Source of the DNA: Heliocidaris erythrogramma
Taxonomy: Eukaryota > Echinodermata > Echinoidea > Camarodonta > Echinometridae
DNA length: 64,000 nt
NCBI GenBank assembly: GCA_025617745.1
Contig: CM046858.1
Coordinates: 53,298,545-53,362,544, forward strand
Reading direction: 5' to 3'
Within the stretch, counting starts at the first letter, position 1. Every line of letters starts with the position of its first letter. Below are positions 1-10,302 of the stretch, in pieces. Below the pieces are notes generated by a model. The model was given only the letters and a program-made list of their open reading frames with translations, searched no databases and had not been told where the DNA came from. The translations under genes were made by a program, and so were the position numbers.

Positions 1-1190
1 TGTCACCAATTCTATTCTGAAGGATTGCCAATATTGATAACAACACAAAAGAAATTGTTTTAATATATCACAATTCTAGTTCTTGATTCTTGAAAAGGGC
101 TTGTCATACGGACGAAGAATGAATTGAGTATTTAAAAAAAAAAAAAATCGCATAGGCCTACAAATATCAAATTTGAGAAACGCATTTTAAAAGCATTTGT
201 AAATAAAAAAATACACACGGCTTTCTTACTTATTTGAAGTTAAATCATAAAATACGTAACCCTATCAAACTAAACGCTACATGTATTCACCTGAAATGCA
301 TGATACATGTCTGCCTCTCCGTGACGTTTCATCTCGACAGAACCGGAAACGATCACTGCTGAAATTATACTGACACCACGTTTATAAAGATCTGTAGATA
401 CAAATTTGGCTACTAAAAATCCATTTGGAGAAGTGATTATCATGCCCATGCGCGTTCCAGATTAAAAAAACAAAGTAAACATTTAAATTACCTGGGAATG
501 CATATATTTTGAACCTTACGATTGCCCCTTGATCTTTGAAGATTAAAAATTGTCAAACACACATTCGCACATCAGGCGAGGGAGCTTGCAAATGACTTAC
601 CAGATTGAATAAACCCCTCTTGTATTTGAATAAGACTTGGAAAAGTCAATAATATTGATCATGACTATATACATGTCGACTGTTTTCGTTTTTGTATAGG
701 TTGTCTTTAACGTTATTAGCAGCATTATCTACGTGTTTGATCCCTTTGCTAATTTTACGAACCGTCATGAGATTAGAGCAATACCGATTCCGTCACACTA
801 CCTAATGTGATAAAAACAAACACATTGCACACTTATGCATGGGTGCATGATTAAATGCTGTAATTTCAATTTCAACCTTTTTCATTAAATGATCATGACA
901 TTTGTGGAACTGTATTTAGAAAAGCTCAAATTGCTGTTTGGCATTTTCACTGATGCTGCCAAATTAAGTCCAAGTTCTTATGGGTAGAAAGAAAATCAAG
1001 GAAAAACAACGAATGAATACTTTCTAGGAAGATGCCTATTTCATGTCTACGTGAGCTGGCAAGAAGGCATAGAAAAAAGGGGAAATAAAGATGAAACTTT
1101 AAACAAAAACCACTTTGCATGAAACCTATAATTTAAGTTTCGATTCCAAACTGACATAGATGTTTCTCGAACAGAAGGGAGCGGAAAGGG
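1..1190. other. Intergenic, no gene recognised
   Basis: AT-rich sequence with stop codons in all frames and no recognisable protein motif, tRNA or repeat structure. Short poly(A) runs only. Confidence 0.6.
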
Positions 1191-1195
1191 GCAAT

Positions 1196-1273
1196 ACAAA
1201 AAGAAATAGAGAAAAAGAGAGAGAGAGATAGAGAGAAAGAAAGAGAGAGAGATAGAGAGAGAGGAAGAGAGTG
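1196..1273. repeat. GA-rich simple repeat
   Basis: Imperfect (GA)n purine tract. It creates a spurious serine/leucine/phenylalanine-rich reading frame on the minus strand that should not be annotated as a gene. Confidence 0.9.
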
Positions 1274-1410
1274 GGAAGGGACTACTTGGAAACTGGAATA
1301 ATACTGTTCTAAAACAATAACCTTGCAAAACCTGTTTTCAGTATATCGGAATTGATGTATGTAGGTTTGTCCGATATAACTAGGTGCTACTTTACTTAAA
1401 GGATGTCATA
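1268..1410 (+). repeat. Dispersed repeat, copy 1 of 2
   Basis: About 140 bp starting at GAGTGGGAAGGGACTACTTG and running through a TGTCCGATATAAC motif. It matches, in the same orientation and with only scattered differences, the segment at 22723-22866. Neither copy has an open reading frame. Here it lies just upstream of the GGTCCGATAG minisatellite, with which it shares the TCCGATA core, so it may be the edge of a larger element. Confidence 0.75.
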
Positions 1411-1421
1411 GCGGTTACAAC

Positions 1422-1641
1422 CCTATAGCTAGAAGGTCCGATAGTTAGCGGGTCCGATAGGCCGACACCCAATTATAGATAGAAGGTTCGATAGACCGAA
1501 TGTACGAGAGAGTCCAATAGACAGACGGTTCTATAGACCGAATCGGCGGAGGGTCCGATAGTCCGAAGGTTCTATAGATCGAATGTCCAACGGGCTCCGA
1601 TAGTAAGAAGGTCCGATAGATAGAAGGTTCGATAGACCGTC
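1422..1641 (+). repeat. Degenerate GGTCCGATAG minisatellite
   Basis: Roughly ten diverged units of 15-25 bp built on AGAAGGTCCGATAG / GGTTCGATAGACCGA. The same family occurs in inverted orientation at 7540-7736, and the ~50 bp next to each array (TAACGTAAAAAAGGTAAAATA here) also match in inverted orientation. The two arrays may therefore be arms of one large inverted structure enclosing the LINE at 2334-6160. C-runs (around 1783 and 1825) follow on the right. Confidence 0.8.
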
Positions 1642-1939
1642 AAATAACGTAAAAAAGGTAAAATAAGTGGATACAATAAGTTTTTAATAGTTTTATCTCA
1701 TAAAAGGAAAAGGATAATGCATTATCTTCTTCTATGTGTATTGTAATAAACCGATGCACTAGGTCTGTAGGCCCACCCTCCCCCCCCCCCCCAAAAAAAA
1801 TGGGGTCCTCCCATGCAGCTCAACCCCCCCCCCCCCCCTGTTAATTTTGCCATTAAACCGATGTATTGGCAATGGGGAACGCTGATCATTTTTTGAAACA
1901 TGGGAATATAATTATATGGTGCACACTAAAGCCCCGAGA

Positions 1940-2092
1940 CCGGGGGGGGGGGGGGGGGGTACTCAGATTATAATCGGACGGGGGTGTGCCGCTGAGAACT
2001 CCAGACCCATACCCACATCTAAGGGTCCTTTTGCTGTAAATAGGCACCCATGTCTAAGGATTTTTTGTGAAAAATGGACCCATGTCTAGGCA
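1940..2092 (+). repeat. Left arm of an inverted-repeat element with direct subrepeats
   Basis: Starts with a long G-run, then GGTACTC...GTGCCGCTGAGAA, followed by copies of ACCCATGTCTAAGGATTTTTT. The outer part (G-run, GTACTC, GTGCCGCTG) recurs inverted at 6164-6335, while the CCCATGTCTAAGG subrepeats have the same orientation on both sides. This looks like a non-autonomous element with terminal inverted repeats and internal tandem subrepeats that was split by the LINE insertion. Confidence 0.6.
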
Positions 2093-2333
2093 TTATGATA
2101 TATGCAGCGCTGCTAGCTAGCTCGGGCTCGGCGCCGTCCCGCAGCTACTGAAGCTGCCGCATGTACTACGCATACGAAGCTCGAATCCATATCCCCAATT
2201 CCAAGCTTGGGCGCTTGGCCTGGCGCCTAGCGCGCATTTATGTAATAAATAATGTGGTACTTCCGGGGTACGTTCTACGTATGTACGCACGAGATATATA
2301 GCTAAGTAGGCATTTACAATGTAGGCTCGATTA

Positions 2334-5300
2334 CTTTATTTATTTATTTATTTTTATTTATTTATTTATTTTTATTTATTTATTTATTTGATTCCTGCAT
2401 GTTTCACAATAATCAGTTTCATACATACAAACTTTGAAAATAGAAACACACAGAGGTCTGGCAATATAAGCTGCACGCTTGAAGTTTTGCCATACCTAAC
2501 ATCTTACATATTTCATACATTCTTAAAAGTAAACATAGATTAATAGATTAAATACAACAACAAAAAAAGTGCAAATATAATACACTATATACAGATACAA
2601 ATACAGATAAAGAATAAGATTGAAATTTCTACAGTACGTTCTAGAGCAAGAAAAATGCAGTAGACATGATAAAGGTGCAGTCCATCCATACTGAAGGAGA
2701 AAGAGAGAGAAAAGAGAGAGAGAAGAAAACGTAAGACAAGCAAGAGAGAGGGGGAGGGAGAGAGAGAGAGAGGGGGGGGTGGTGGGAAGATGTCCTAATT
2801 AACAATACCACTGCGCATAATTACATATCATGGCAAATTATACATGTATACATATATAGAATATATACAATCATAATATAATTAAGTACACGCTGTGTTA
2901 TGGGGAATTAACAACCAACTAATAGAACATGGAAGAAAACGAGGCAGGTAAAACATTAGTACTATAACGATACATAAATAAAGAGGTTTGAAGAAAATTA
3001 ATTTCACCGACTTTAAGGCATTTAAACCTAGCAAACAGGGGATCTGTGTGTTCACGATAACCAACCCCAGCACAAATTCTTAAAGCTTTCTTTTGTAACA
3101 GATGAATGTCACTTGTTACACTCTTTGACACTGCCCATAGAATATTACAATAAGAAATATATGGCAAAAACAAGGTATTATATATCATCAATAATATTCT
3201 GTCAGACACAAGATATCTTACTCTATATAAAATCCCAATACTCCGAGAAATTGGAGACATTATACTGTTCCGGTGGTCATCCCAGTCTAGCTTCTCATTA
3301 ATATGAACACCCAGGAACTTAGTACAAACCTTCCTCTCCAATTCCACATCATCCAGTCTAACTACTAATTGTTGCTCATTGCAAATCTTCCTTCCCTTAA
3401 AATGAATATAGTTTGTTTTTGATACATTTAAAGCTAACAAGTTACTTCGAAACCATTGTGTTAACTTAGGAAGCTCAATATTAATTCTAGTCTTGACTGT
3501 GTGTATATCACGGTGAGAGAGGAAAACGCTTGTATCATCTGCGAATAATATATATTGCAAGGCAGTAGATGCATTACATATATCATTAACATATATAAGA
3601 AACAATAGAGGCCCTAGAATAGAACCTTGAGGGACACCACTTTTTAAAACAAGAATATCAGAGTTTACAGAATTATGACATGTATATTGTCTTCTGTTAG
3701 ATAAATAACTAGAAAACCATCGCAGAGCGATACCCCGTACACCATAATGTTCCAGTTTACACAACAAAATTGAGTGGTCGAGAGTGTCGAAAGCCTTACT
3801 CAAATCCATAAATACTCCAACCACATGCTGACGATCAGCAAGGGCCTGAGACACACGGTCATAAAATTTCAACAATGCAAGGTCAGTTGAATGTGATTTA
3901 CGAAACCCATACTGGTCTGGATTGAGCAACTCATGCTTCTCTAAGAATGCGTAGAGCCTATTATAGACAACCCTCTCTAATAATTTTGAAAAGGTTGGCA
4001 AAATTGAAATTGGTCTATAATTGCAGATATTCATAACATTATCTTTTTTATGAACAGGAACAACTTTAGCAAGCTTTAAAGAAGAAGGAAATACTCCAGT
4101 TATCAGAGAGAGATTACAAATGTGTGCCAGGGGAACCAAAATCAGACCAATGACCTGTTTTACGAAGGAAGTACTTATCTCATCATGCCCACAGGAGTTA
4201 CTATTTTTCAGTGATAATACAATATCGAGTATTTCCGAAGAATCCACAGGCTTTAAAAAGAGAGATGCCTGGGAGGGATTAACAAGGTATTCCTTGTAAT
4301 TTGTTCCAGATGTATCTATTTTCTTTGCTTGATTAAGCCCAATATTAGCAAAATACTCATTAAACATATTGGCAATATCTCTCGGGTCAATAATTTCTTT
4401 ATCATCTTTTACAATTTTATGAGGAGCTTCCATTTGGTTGCGTTTACACAGAATATCTTTCACAACTCTCCAGGTGGAGGACATATTGCCACTCGCATTT
4501 TCGAATTTCTTTGAGTAAAATAATTTCCGTGATGACCTAATGATTGATGTCAACTTATTACGATATTTCTTATACTTTTCAATATTCACGGGTGAGGGTT
4601 TCTTTACACTTCTTTTATATAAAACATTTCTCCTTTTAATAGACTGAATAATTCCTTTCGTAATCCAAGGTTTCCTCCCCTTCTTCCTTCTTATGCGTTC
4701 CAATGGTATATGCTTATCAAAATAAAAAGAAAACTTCCTCACAAATAATTCAAAGGCCTTCTCCGTGTTATCACAGGCTAACACATCAACCCATTTTTCT
4801 AAGGATAAATCATTATTCAAACTGAGTATGTTAATGTTGTCAAAATTTCGTCTGCTATCATTACATTTCTTCCGTGGCCCCTTTATAACATGGTCATAGA
4901 GTATACAGAACACTGGTAAATGGTCAGATATTTCACAATAGAATAAACCTGACTGACTATGACCTTTTTCCGTCTTTACGAAAATATTATCCAACAGTGT
5001 TGATGACTGATCATTAATTCTTGTTGGTTTATCAATCAATATTCCAAAGGCATTCGATTCCAAAATAGTTCGGAGACGAAGGGTATTCGGGTTATTACAT
5101 AATAGATCAATATTATAATCACCCATAATACAGACAGATTTATTCAATTCATTAATATCAATCAATAATGATTCAAGATCGTCCAAAAATAGATTCATAT
5201 CTGTATTTGGTGGGCGATATACGACACAAACAATCATATTTTTCTCATTGGGAAGGTCTGCCTCCACACACAAACATTCGGCGCTGTTACTTTTAAAACC

Positions 5301-6160
5301 CAAGTCATGTCTCACTTTAAATGCCAATATGTTTGAAATATACAAGAGAACACCACCACCACGCCCATTCGCTCTGTCATTACGTACCTGTTTATATCCC
5401 TCTAACGTAAACAGAGGAGGAGACTTGGCAGTCAACCATGTTTCAGTTATTCCAATTATTGAAAATCTAAATTTCAACGAGGATAACAAAATATTTAAAT
5501 TATCAACATTCTTAGGGAGACTTCTTGCATTACAATGTAAAAAACTCAACAATTGCGTTTCATGGGAATATTGAGACATGTCCACACAGAACTCATGTGG
5601 CACATAATATTGACAATCGTTATTTTGTTGTAATTCATATTCTTCAATATTCATTTAAATTCAAATAAACAAACACACATATATCAACGGGATCGACCCA
5701 TTCGATATACACAAGTTGGCATGCAAGGTAGGGGAATGAAGGGCAGGAAGGAGAGAGAGAGATAGATTGGGGAAGAGATGGGGAGGGCGGAAAGAGTAAG
5801 AATGCATATATACAGTGTACAATAGAGAATAAACAATATAAATATGGAAAAAAAAACAACAAACAAACAAAACAAAACAACACATATGGCAAAAGAGTGT
5901 TAACAAACCTCTCCATTAAACTATTTAGACAAAAGAAGTGGGTTGATAGAGCAGAGGTAATTTTTTGTGAAAGAAAAAGACCAAACAAACTGAATAGCAT
6001 AAAAACAGAAAATGAGATTATGCCTACACCTATTCTAATATGTCATTAGAATAGGCATAGGTAGCGTACTTCTGTACCTCGAGTATTTGGGTGCAAATCT
6101 GAAAATCCCGGACAAATGAGGGAGGAAAGAGAGGAATGAAACAAATGATAAGAGCCAGGA
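2334..6160 (-). mobile_element. CR1/L2-like non-LTR retrotransposon (LINE 1), nested
   Basis: A minus-strand LINE. Its 3' end is a (TAAA)n-type tail, seen as TTTATTTATTTA on the plus strand at 2334-2392, which suits tails of the CR1/L2/Jockey group. Next comes a ~530-bp 3' untranslated region containing a GA tract (2695-2780), then one long endonuclease-reverse transcriptase ORF (2919-5654), then ~500 bp of 5' sequence without an ORF1. A short hairpin (6021-6064, arms CCTATTCTAAT/ATTAGAATAGG) lies near the 5' side. I could not identify a target-site duplication, so both outer ends are approximate. Confidence 0.8.
2919..5654 (-). CDS. LINE endonuclease / reverse transcriptase, 911 aa
   Basis: An intact polyprotein that would nick target DNA and copy the element RNA into the nick. 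Residues ~35-255 form an endonuclease/exonuclease/phosphatase domain, with HCNARSL, the ITETWL glutamate, the GDYNIDL metal-site region and SDHLPVF near its end. The reverse transcriptase covers ~500-760: YRPISILPTFSKLLE, DLSKAFDTLDH with the first catalytic aspartate, SGVPQGSILGPLLF, and FADD at about residue 703. There is no RNase H domain and no upstream ORF1. The start at 5654 is the first ATG before the endonuclease. The C-terminus ends soon after SLFMYRYSTN, somewhat earlier than in the second LINE of this window (12143-15100), so the last ~70 residues may be lost by a stop. Absence of other stops implies a fairly recent insertion. Confidence 0.93.
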   Translation of the reverse strand: MNIEEYELQQNNDCQYYVPHEFCVDMSQYSHETQLLSFLHCNARSLPKNVDNLNILLSSLKFRFSIIGITETWLTAKSPPLFTLEGYKQVRNDRANGRGGGVLLYISNILAFKVRHDLGFKSNSAECLCVEADLPNEKNMIVCVVYRPPNTDMNLFLDDLESLLIDINELNKSVCIMGDYNIDLLCNNPNTLRLRTILESNAFGILIDKPTRINDQSSTLLDNIFVKTEKGHSQSGLFYCEISDHLPVFCILYDHVIKGPRKKCNDSRRNFDNINILSLNNDLSLEKWVDVLACDNTEKAFELFVRKFSFYFDKHIPLERIRRKKGRKPWITKGIIQSIKRRNVLYKRSVKKPSPVNIEKYKKYRNKLTSIIRSSRKLFYSKKFENASGNMSSTWRVVKDILCKRNQMEAPHKIVKDDKEIIDPRDIANMFNEYFANIGLNQAKKIDTSGTNYKEYLVNPSQASLFLKPVDSSEILDIVLSLKNSNSCGHDEISTSFVKQVIGLILVPLAHICNLSLITGVFPSSLKLAKVVPVHKKDNVMNICNYRPISILPTFSKLLERVVYNRLYAFLEKHELLNPDQYGFRKSHSTDLALLKFYDRVSQALADRQHVVGVFMDLSKAFDTLDHSILLCKLEHYGVRGIALRWFSSYLSNRRQYTCHNSVNSDILVLKSGVPQGSILGPLLFLIYVNDICNASTALQYILFADDTSVFLSHRDIHTVKTRINIELPKLTQWFRSNLLALNVSKTNYIHFKGRKICNEQQLVVRLDDVELERKVCTKFLGVHINEKLDWDDHRNSIMSPISRSIGILYRVRYLVSDRILLMIYNTLFLPYISYCNILWAVSKSVTSDIHLLQKKALRICAGVGYREHTDPLFARFKCLKVGEINFLQTSLFMYRYSTNVLPASFSSMFY

Positions 6161-6163
6161 TAA

Positions 6164-6335
6164 GAGACCCATGTCTAAGGATTTTTTGGGGAAAAATGGG
6201 ACCCATGTCTAAGGATCTTTTTAATGAAAAGGGGACCCATGTCTAAGGATCTTTCTTCAAAAAGTCACCCTTCCCAGCGGCACATCCCCGTATACCCAAT
6301 ATACGTGAGTACCCCCCCCCCCCCCGGGGCCCCGA
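6164..6335 (-). repeat. Right arm of the split inverted-repeat element
   Basis: Three ACCCATGTCTAAGGAT units spaced ~35-40 bp, then CAGCGGCACATCCCCG, GAGTACC and a C-run. On the minus strand this reads G-run, GGTACTC, GTGCCGCTG, matching the left arm at 1940-2092. Confidence 0.6.
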
Positions 6336-7539
6336 GGCCCATCATGCCCGAAGCATTTTTTTTCTAGTGGAACAAGCTGAGGAAAGGGCGTCCCCTTCTA
6401 ACGCAAGTGTTATTTTTTAAACAAGGAAATCCTATGGGGTGCACACTTTATAGTTGAATTTTCATTAAAAGTAACAAAAGATAAGATTCTGACAACAAAA
6501 GATTCTGACCGATAAAGACGAAATTGTTTTAATTAGGCCCTACCACCTTCTTGGGAGGGGGGGGGGGTGTTTTCATTGTTTCCATTGGTTTTTTTGTTTA
6601 GGGTTGTCAGGTGATATTTTCCTACCAGGTATGATGTTAGCTTTTATACCCATACTACTACCTTGTGGAAAATTTTAGTCTGTGGACTCTGTCGGGTAAA
6701 TTATACCATTTTTTTTTGGGGGGGGGGGGTGGGGAATTCGAGAATAGTCGGATACCTCACTGCCAGAATATTTTGATATTCGGGCTTCTTGTTGCTGCAG
6801 GACGTAAGAGGTGCTTGCTGCAAGAAACAATCTAGGCCTAGTTTCTTGATTGTATGAGCGAGCAAAGCGAGCGAACGAGAGAGAGAGAAAATAAAGAAGA
6901 ATTTTGTCTCCTGAGAATAGGTTCTAGCGTATTGTTATTCAATTCTCATATTCTGTGTAACATGTTATCGGCAACTTCCCTTCTCATATTGGGAAGAGAC
7001 TATTGGTCACAGGCCATTATTTCTGAAAATTTATCTCTTTATTAGCCCCTTTAGGTCAACTTGCCGCTCGATTCCTTTCAGTTATGTTGCTTACATTCTT
7101 TGAGTAGAAAAAATAGCATAACATTAGCTGGAGATTCAAGATGCAAACCAAATAACTTCCATAAGAATATGAATTATTAATATAATTGACATTGGTTTAT
7201 ATACATAAATATGGCGATTATATTAATAACTAATATCAATAATGAAAATAATGGGCATTGGTAAATAACCCTAGCTAGTGAGCGAAGTTTTTGATTTTTT
7301 TGTTTTCTTCTCATTCCTTTCTGATTTCTTTTCTTTTTCTCTTATTTTCCTTTCTTTTCTTTTCTTCTTTCCTTTTCAACCTCTCCATTGTTTGCTTTTC
7401 CTTTGGTTGGAACCCCCTTTTCAGGCATGAAAAGTGGGAGGGGGAGGGTATTCCCGCCCCCACATTTAAAAACATCTGGAAACATAACGCCCCCACTTAT
7501 TTTTTACCTACTTTTCATTTTATCCTCTATTTTACCTTT
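6336..7539. other. Intergenic, no gene recognised
   Basis: Contains G-runs near 6546 and 6719, a GA-rich patch near 6870 and a pyrimidine-rich tract at 7290-7385. GTGCACACTTTATAG at ~6439 resembles GTGCACACTAAAG at ~1920 in the same orientation. Open frames here are short and compositionally driven. Confidence 0.55.
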
Positions 7540-7736
7540 TTACGTATTTATTGTCGGCCTATCGGACCTTCTAACTATCGGACCCCTACTGAACCTTCGG
7601 ACTATCGGACCCTTTTGCCGATTCAGTCTATTGAACCATCTGCCTCTTGGACCCTCATGTACATTCGGACTATCGAACCTTCTATCTATCGGACCTTCTG
7701 ACTATCGGACCCGTTGGTCATTCGATCTGTAGAACC
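7540..7736 (-). repeat. Degenerate CTATCGGACC minisatellite, inverted copy
   Basis: About ten diverged units of CTATCGGACCTTCTA / ACTATCGGACCC. It is the reverse complement of the array at 1422-1641, and flanking matches (TTTTACCTTTTTACGTATTTA) continue outside the array. Confidence 0.8.
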
Positions 7737-8140
7737 ATAGGAGGATCCAGGGGGGGGGGGGGTTGGTCGCGGGGGTCCGGACCCCTCCCCCTTTTTGGCG
7801 CCGGTTTTTCATCAGGTTCTATTCAAACCTGCCCAATTATCTTGAGCACAATCTCAACTCCCCGGGGAGCATGCAAGCCAGGCCATCAGATGACGCTCAC
7901 GGCTTAGTTAACACCCGACCAAGGTTCCCATCACTCATGGGTAAAAAGGACATGAACACCAGACATAGTAGAATGAATAGTGAATTTGGGCTATCAACTT
8001 CGATGGGGACGGACGTACTTTGAAAGCGCTCCTGGCCAATGCCGCTGCCTCTAATTTTAACTTCATTTTTACCCACAATATTTCGACAGAGATGGGCTTG
8101 TGATAATCCGACTTCTTCTTCCATGGAGTAACGCGCTACA
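7737..8140. other. G-run and leader of the ORF1 protein gene
   Basis: A G-run at ~7750, then ~380 bp with no convincing frame leading to the ATG at 8141. Probably 5' untranslated sequence of the retroelement that supplied the next ORF, but its start cannot be placed. Confidence 0.4.
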
Positions 8141-8944
8141 ATGTCTACCCGCTCTAAGACAACAAGGGATAAGCAAGCCCCTACAACACCAACGGGCGGT
8201 GCTGAACCTCAGCTAACCTTGGCAGACCTCTATAAGAAAATCACGGAAACTACATCTAGTTTGGGAGATAAACTTGACAAGCTTTCTAATGAGGTGAGCC
8301 AAATTACGAAGCGCTTTGACGAACTTGAAGACAGTGTTATTTTTCACACCGGTAAAATTGATGAGATAGAAAAGAAAACGATCCCCGAGCTAAAATCTAC
8401 TCTACAAAAGGAAATAGAAAGCCTACAGGAAAAAATTATCATGATGGAAATACATAATAGAAAAGCCAATTTGCTTTTTTATGGAGCTACGGAAACACGA
8501 GGAGAGGATATTTGCATCGTGCTAAAGGAAATATTCATGCATCTTGGTCTATCAGAGAGAGAAGCCGATGAGATTCAGCTGGTTAACGCCCATAGGTTAC
8601 CGAGACGCAATGTCGGCAATGCGGATGCTCGTGGCCCAAATCCGATCATCGCTAGATTTGCCTTCATGAAAGCGAGAAATCGAATACTCCAAGCCTTCGA
8701 AAATCTACCGCGAACCCGTGTCATCGCTGGACCCACCGATCAGCAAGCAACCAACATGCCACGGATAACGGTCAGGACCGACCTCCCTCCGACCCTAAAA
8801 ATCCACCGTGCCAAGCTCGCCAACGAGGCATACAAAATGCGCACGGAAAGAGGTCTCTCCACGAAAATCGTGCTGGAAAATGCAAAAATTCGTCTGAAAT
8901 TTAAAGAAAAAGGGTCTACTGCTTGGAGATACTATGTTGCATAA
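8141..8944 (+). CDS. L1-type ORF1 protein (RNA-binding), 267 aa
   Basis: Resembles ORF1 proteins of L1/Tx1- and some CR1/L2-type LINEs, which trimerise, coat element RNA and act as chaperones. The architecture is visible. A basic, polar N-terminus is followed by a long heptad-rich coiled coil (~25-105, e.g. LGDKLDKLSNEVSQITKRFD). An RRM-like domain (~108-200) has an NLLFYGATE RNP2-like strand. The C-terminal domain (~205-265) contains MPRITVRTDLPPTLK and ends in TAWRYYVA. The frame is intact. No ORF2 follows directly; the nearest plus-strand endonuclease-RT starts 3.2 kb downstream at 12143. It could be an orphan ORF1 of a truncated element, or the separated first ORF of that LINE. Confidence 0.8.
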   Translation: MSTRSKTTRDKQAPTTPTGGAEPQLTLADLYKKITETTSSLGDKLDKLSNEVSQITKRFDELEDSVIFHTGKIDEIEKKTIPELKSTLQKEIESLQEKIIMMEIHNRKANLLFYGATETRGEDICIVLKEIFMHLGLSEREADEIQLVNAHRLPRRNVGNADARGPNPIIARFAFMKARNRILQAFENLPRTRVIAGPTDQQATNMPRITVRTDLPPTLKIHRAKLANEAYKMRTERGLSTKIVLENAKIRLKFKEKGSTAWRYYVA

Positions 8945-9439
8945 TGACAATGAGGAATACTTTCATCCATGCCATCTACACCTATGATGCTATTTGTTTT
9001 TCTTCTCTATGATATCCAGGCATCAGGCAAGTAATGAAACACATGAAGATTTTACACAGGCTCTCAGATATTTCATCTTACTTGTCTAAACTTTAAAAAC
9101 TTCTGTTAAATACGTTATTTGAGTCAACAAAGAAAAGAAAATTGAAAAGGATTCATTTAAGCTGCTATCACGTATATTTTCAAATCCAAAGCAAACATTA
9201 AGATTGTTATGGAATATGAGATCAACTCAAAATTCTTGAATATATTTTTTCGCCTGTTATGCAGATGTTTATTATTATTTTTTAAATTGAGATTCACAAT
9301 TCACTTATTGAGTATCTAGTACCTTTAACATGAGTGTTATCGAATTTAAATCCAAAGCAAACAGTAAGATTGTCATGGAAATTCCCAAAAAGAAGAAGAA
9401 AAAAAATGTTTCATATTTTGTAGGATAATTTAACATTAA
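8945..9439. other. Intergenic or element tail, no gene
   Basis: AT-rich. The phrase AATCCAAAGCAAACA(T/G)TAAGATTGT(T/C)ATGGAA occurs at ~9183 and again at ~9350, a ~165-bp-spaced direct repeat. No coding signal. Confidence 0.5.
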
Positions 9440-9810
9440 ATTTCTCCCATTCTTATTACCTCTTAAATTTGTTGACGAATGTATAGATGAAACAAAACTA
9501 ACCAAAAGAATTGTAAACGAATTGTAAAATAATTTAAACCAACTGTAAATGAATGCAAATCAAATCTATTCTGAAAGGGTTATAAATCACTGCATAAAAA
9601 TATCAGCCAAAAGGATTGTACACGAATATTAGGCAAATCTAACTCAGAAGGATTGTTAACGAATATTATAAAATTTTAACAGAAAGAGTCGTAAAGAGTT
9701 GTTAATGCAAATCTATAACTCCCAAAAGATCGTAAATGAATGTTAAACAGACTGCAACCAAAAGAACTTGAAAGCAAATTCCAAAGCATTTATGAATGCA
9801 AAATCATATT
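9440..9810 (+). repeat. Degenerate ~45-bp tandem repeat
   Basis: Repeated phrases of the form AGAAGGATTGTAAACGAATATTA plus AAATCTAAC, strongly diverged between units. 9811-10221 beyond it holds no recognisable feature apart from poly(T) tracts. Confidence 0.5.
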
Positions 9811-10221
9811 TATAAAATATCACTAATTCAAGAAATGGCAATATACTATTCATTGTCAAAGTTGAATATCAATAATAGTAAATCCTAGTCATCATCAGCA
9901 TACAACATGGGGAATGAGGAATATTTACCTGTCTAATAATTTGATAAAAATTGATATACTTTATCAATCTATGTTCCTAAACCTTTTATCTATAAAATAA
10001 CATGATTGTGTTGAACGTTAGTATTCTTATATGCAAAATGTAACATTCAAATGTTTAAACATATTTGTTTTCTTATAGGGAGGTTGTGTTTACATTTTTT
10101 TTTTTTTTTAAAATACAGATTGTGGAAACAAAAAATATGTTGGCTATAATTCTACTAATTTATATTAAAAGTTTGTTTTCTTGAATGGTCTGTTAGGCCA
10201 AAATATTTTTATGCAAACATA

Positions 10222-10266
10222 TACCCCCCCCCCCCCCCGATAGCTTTCAAAATCTATGTCATTGAA

Positions 10267-10302
<36 letters not shown>

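Noticed and set aside
1047..1328. 93-codon minus-strand frame, Ser/Leu/Phe-rich
   Set aside because: Generated by the GA microsatellite; no domain and no conserved context.
7291..7701. 136-codon plus-strand frame
   Set aside because: Composed of a pyrimidine tract followed by the minisatellite; periodic residues reflect the repeat.
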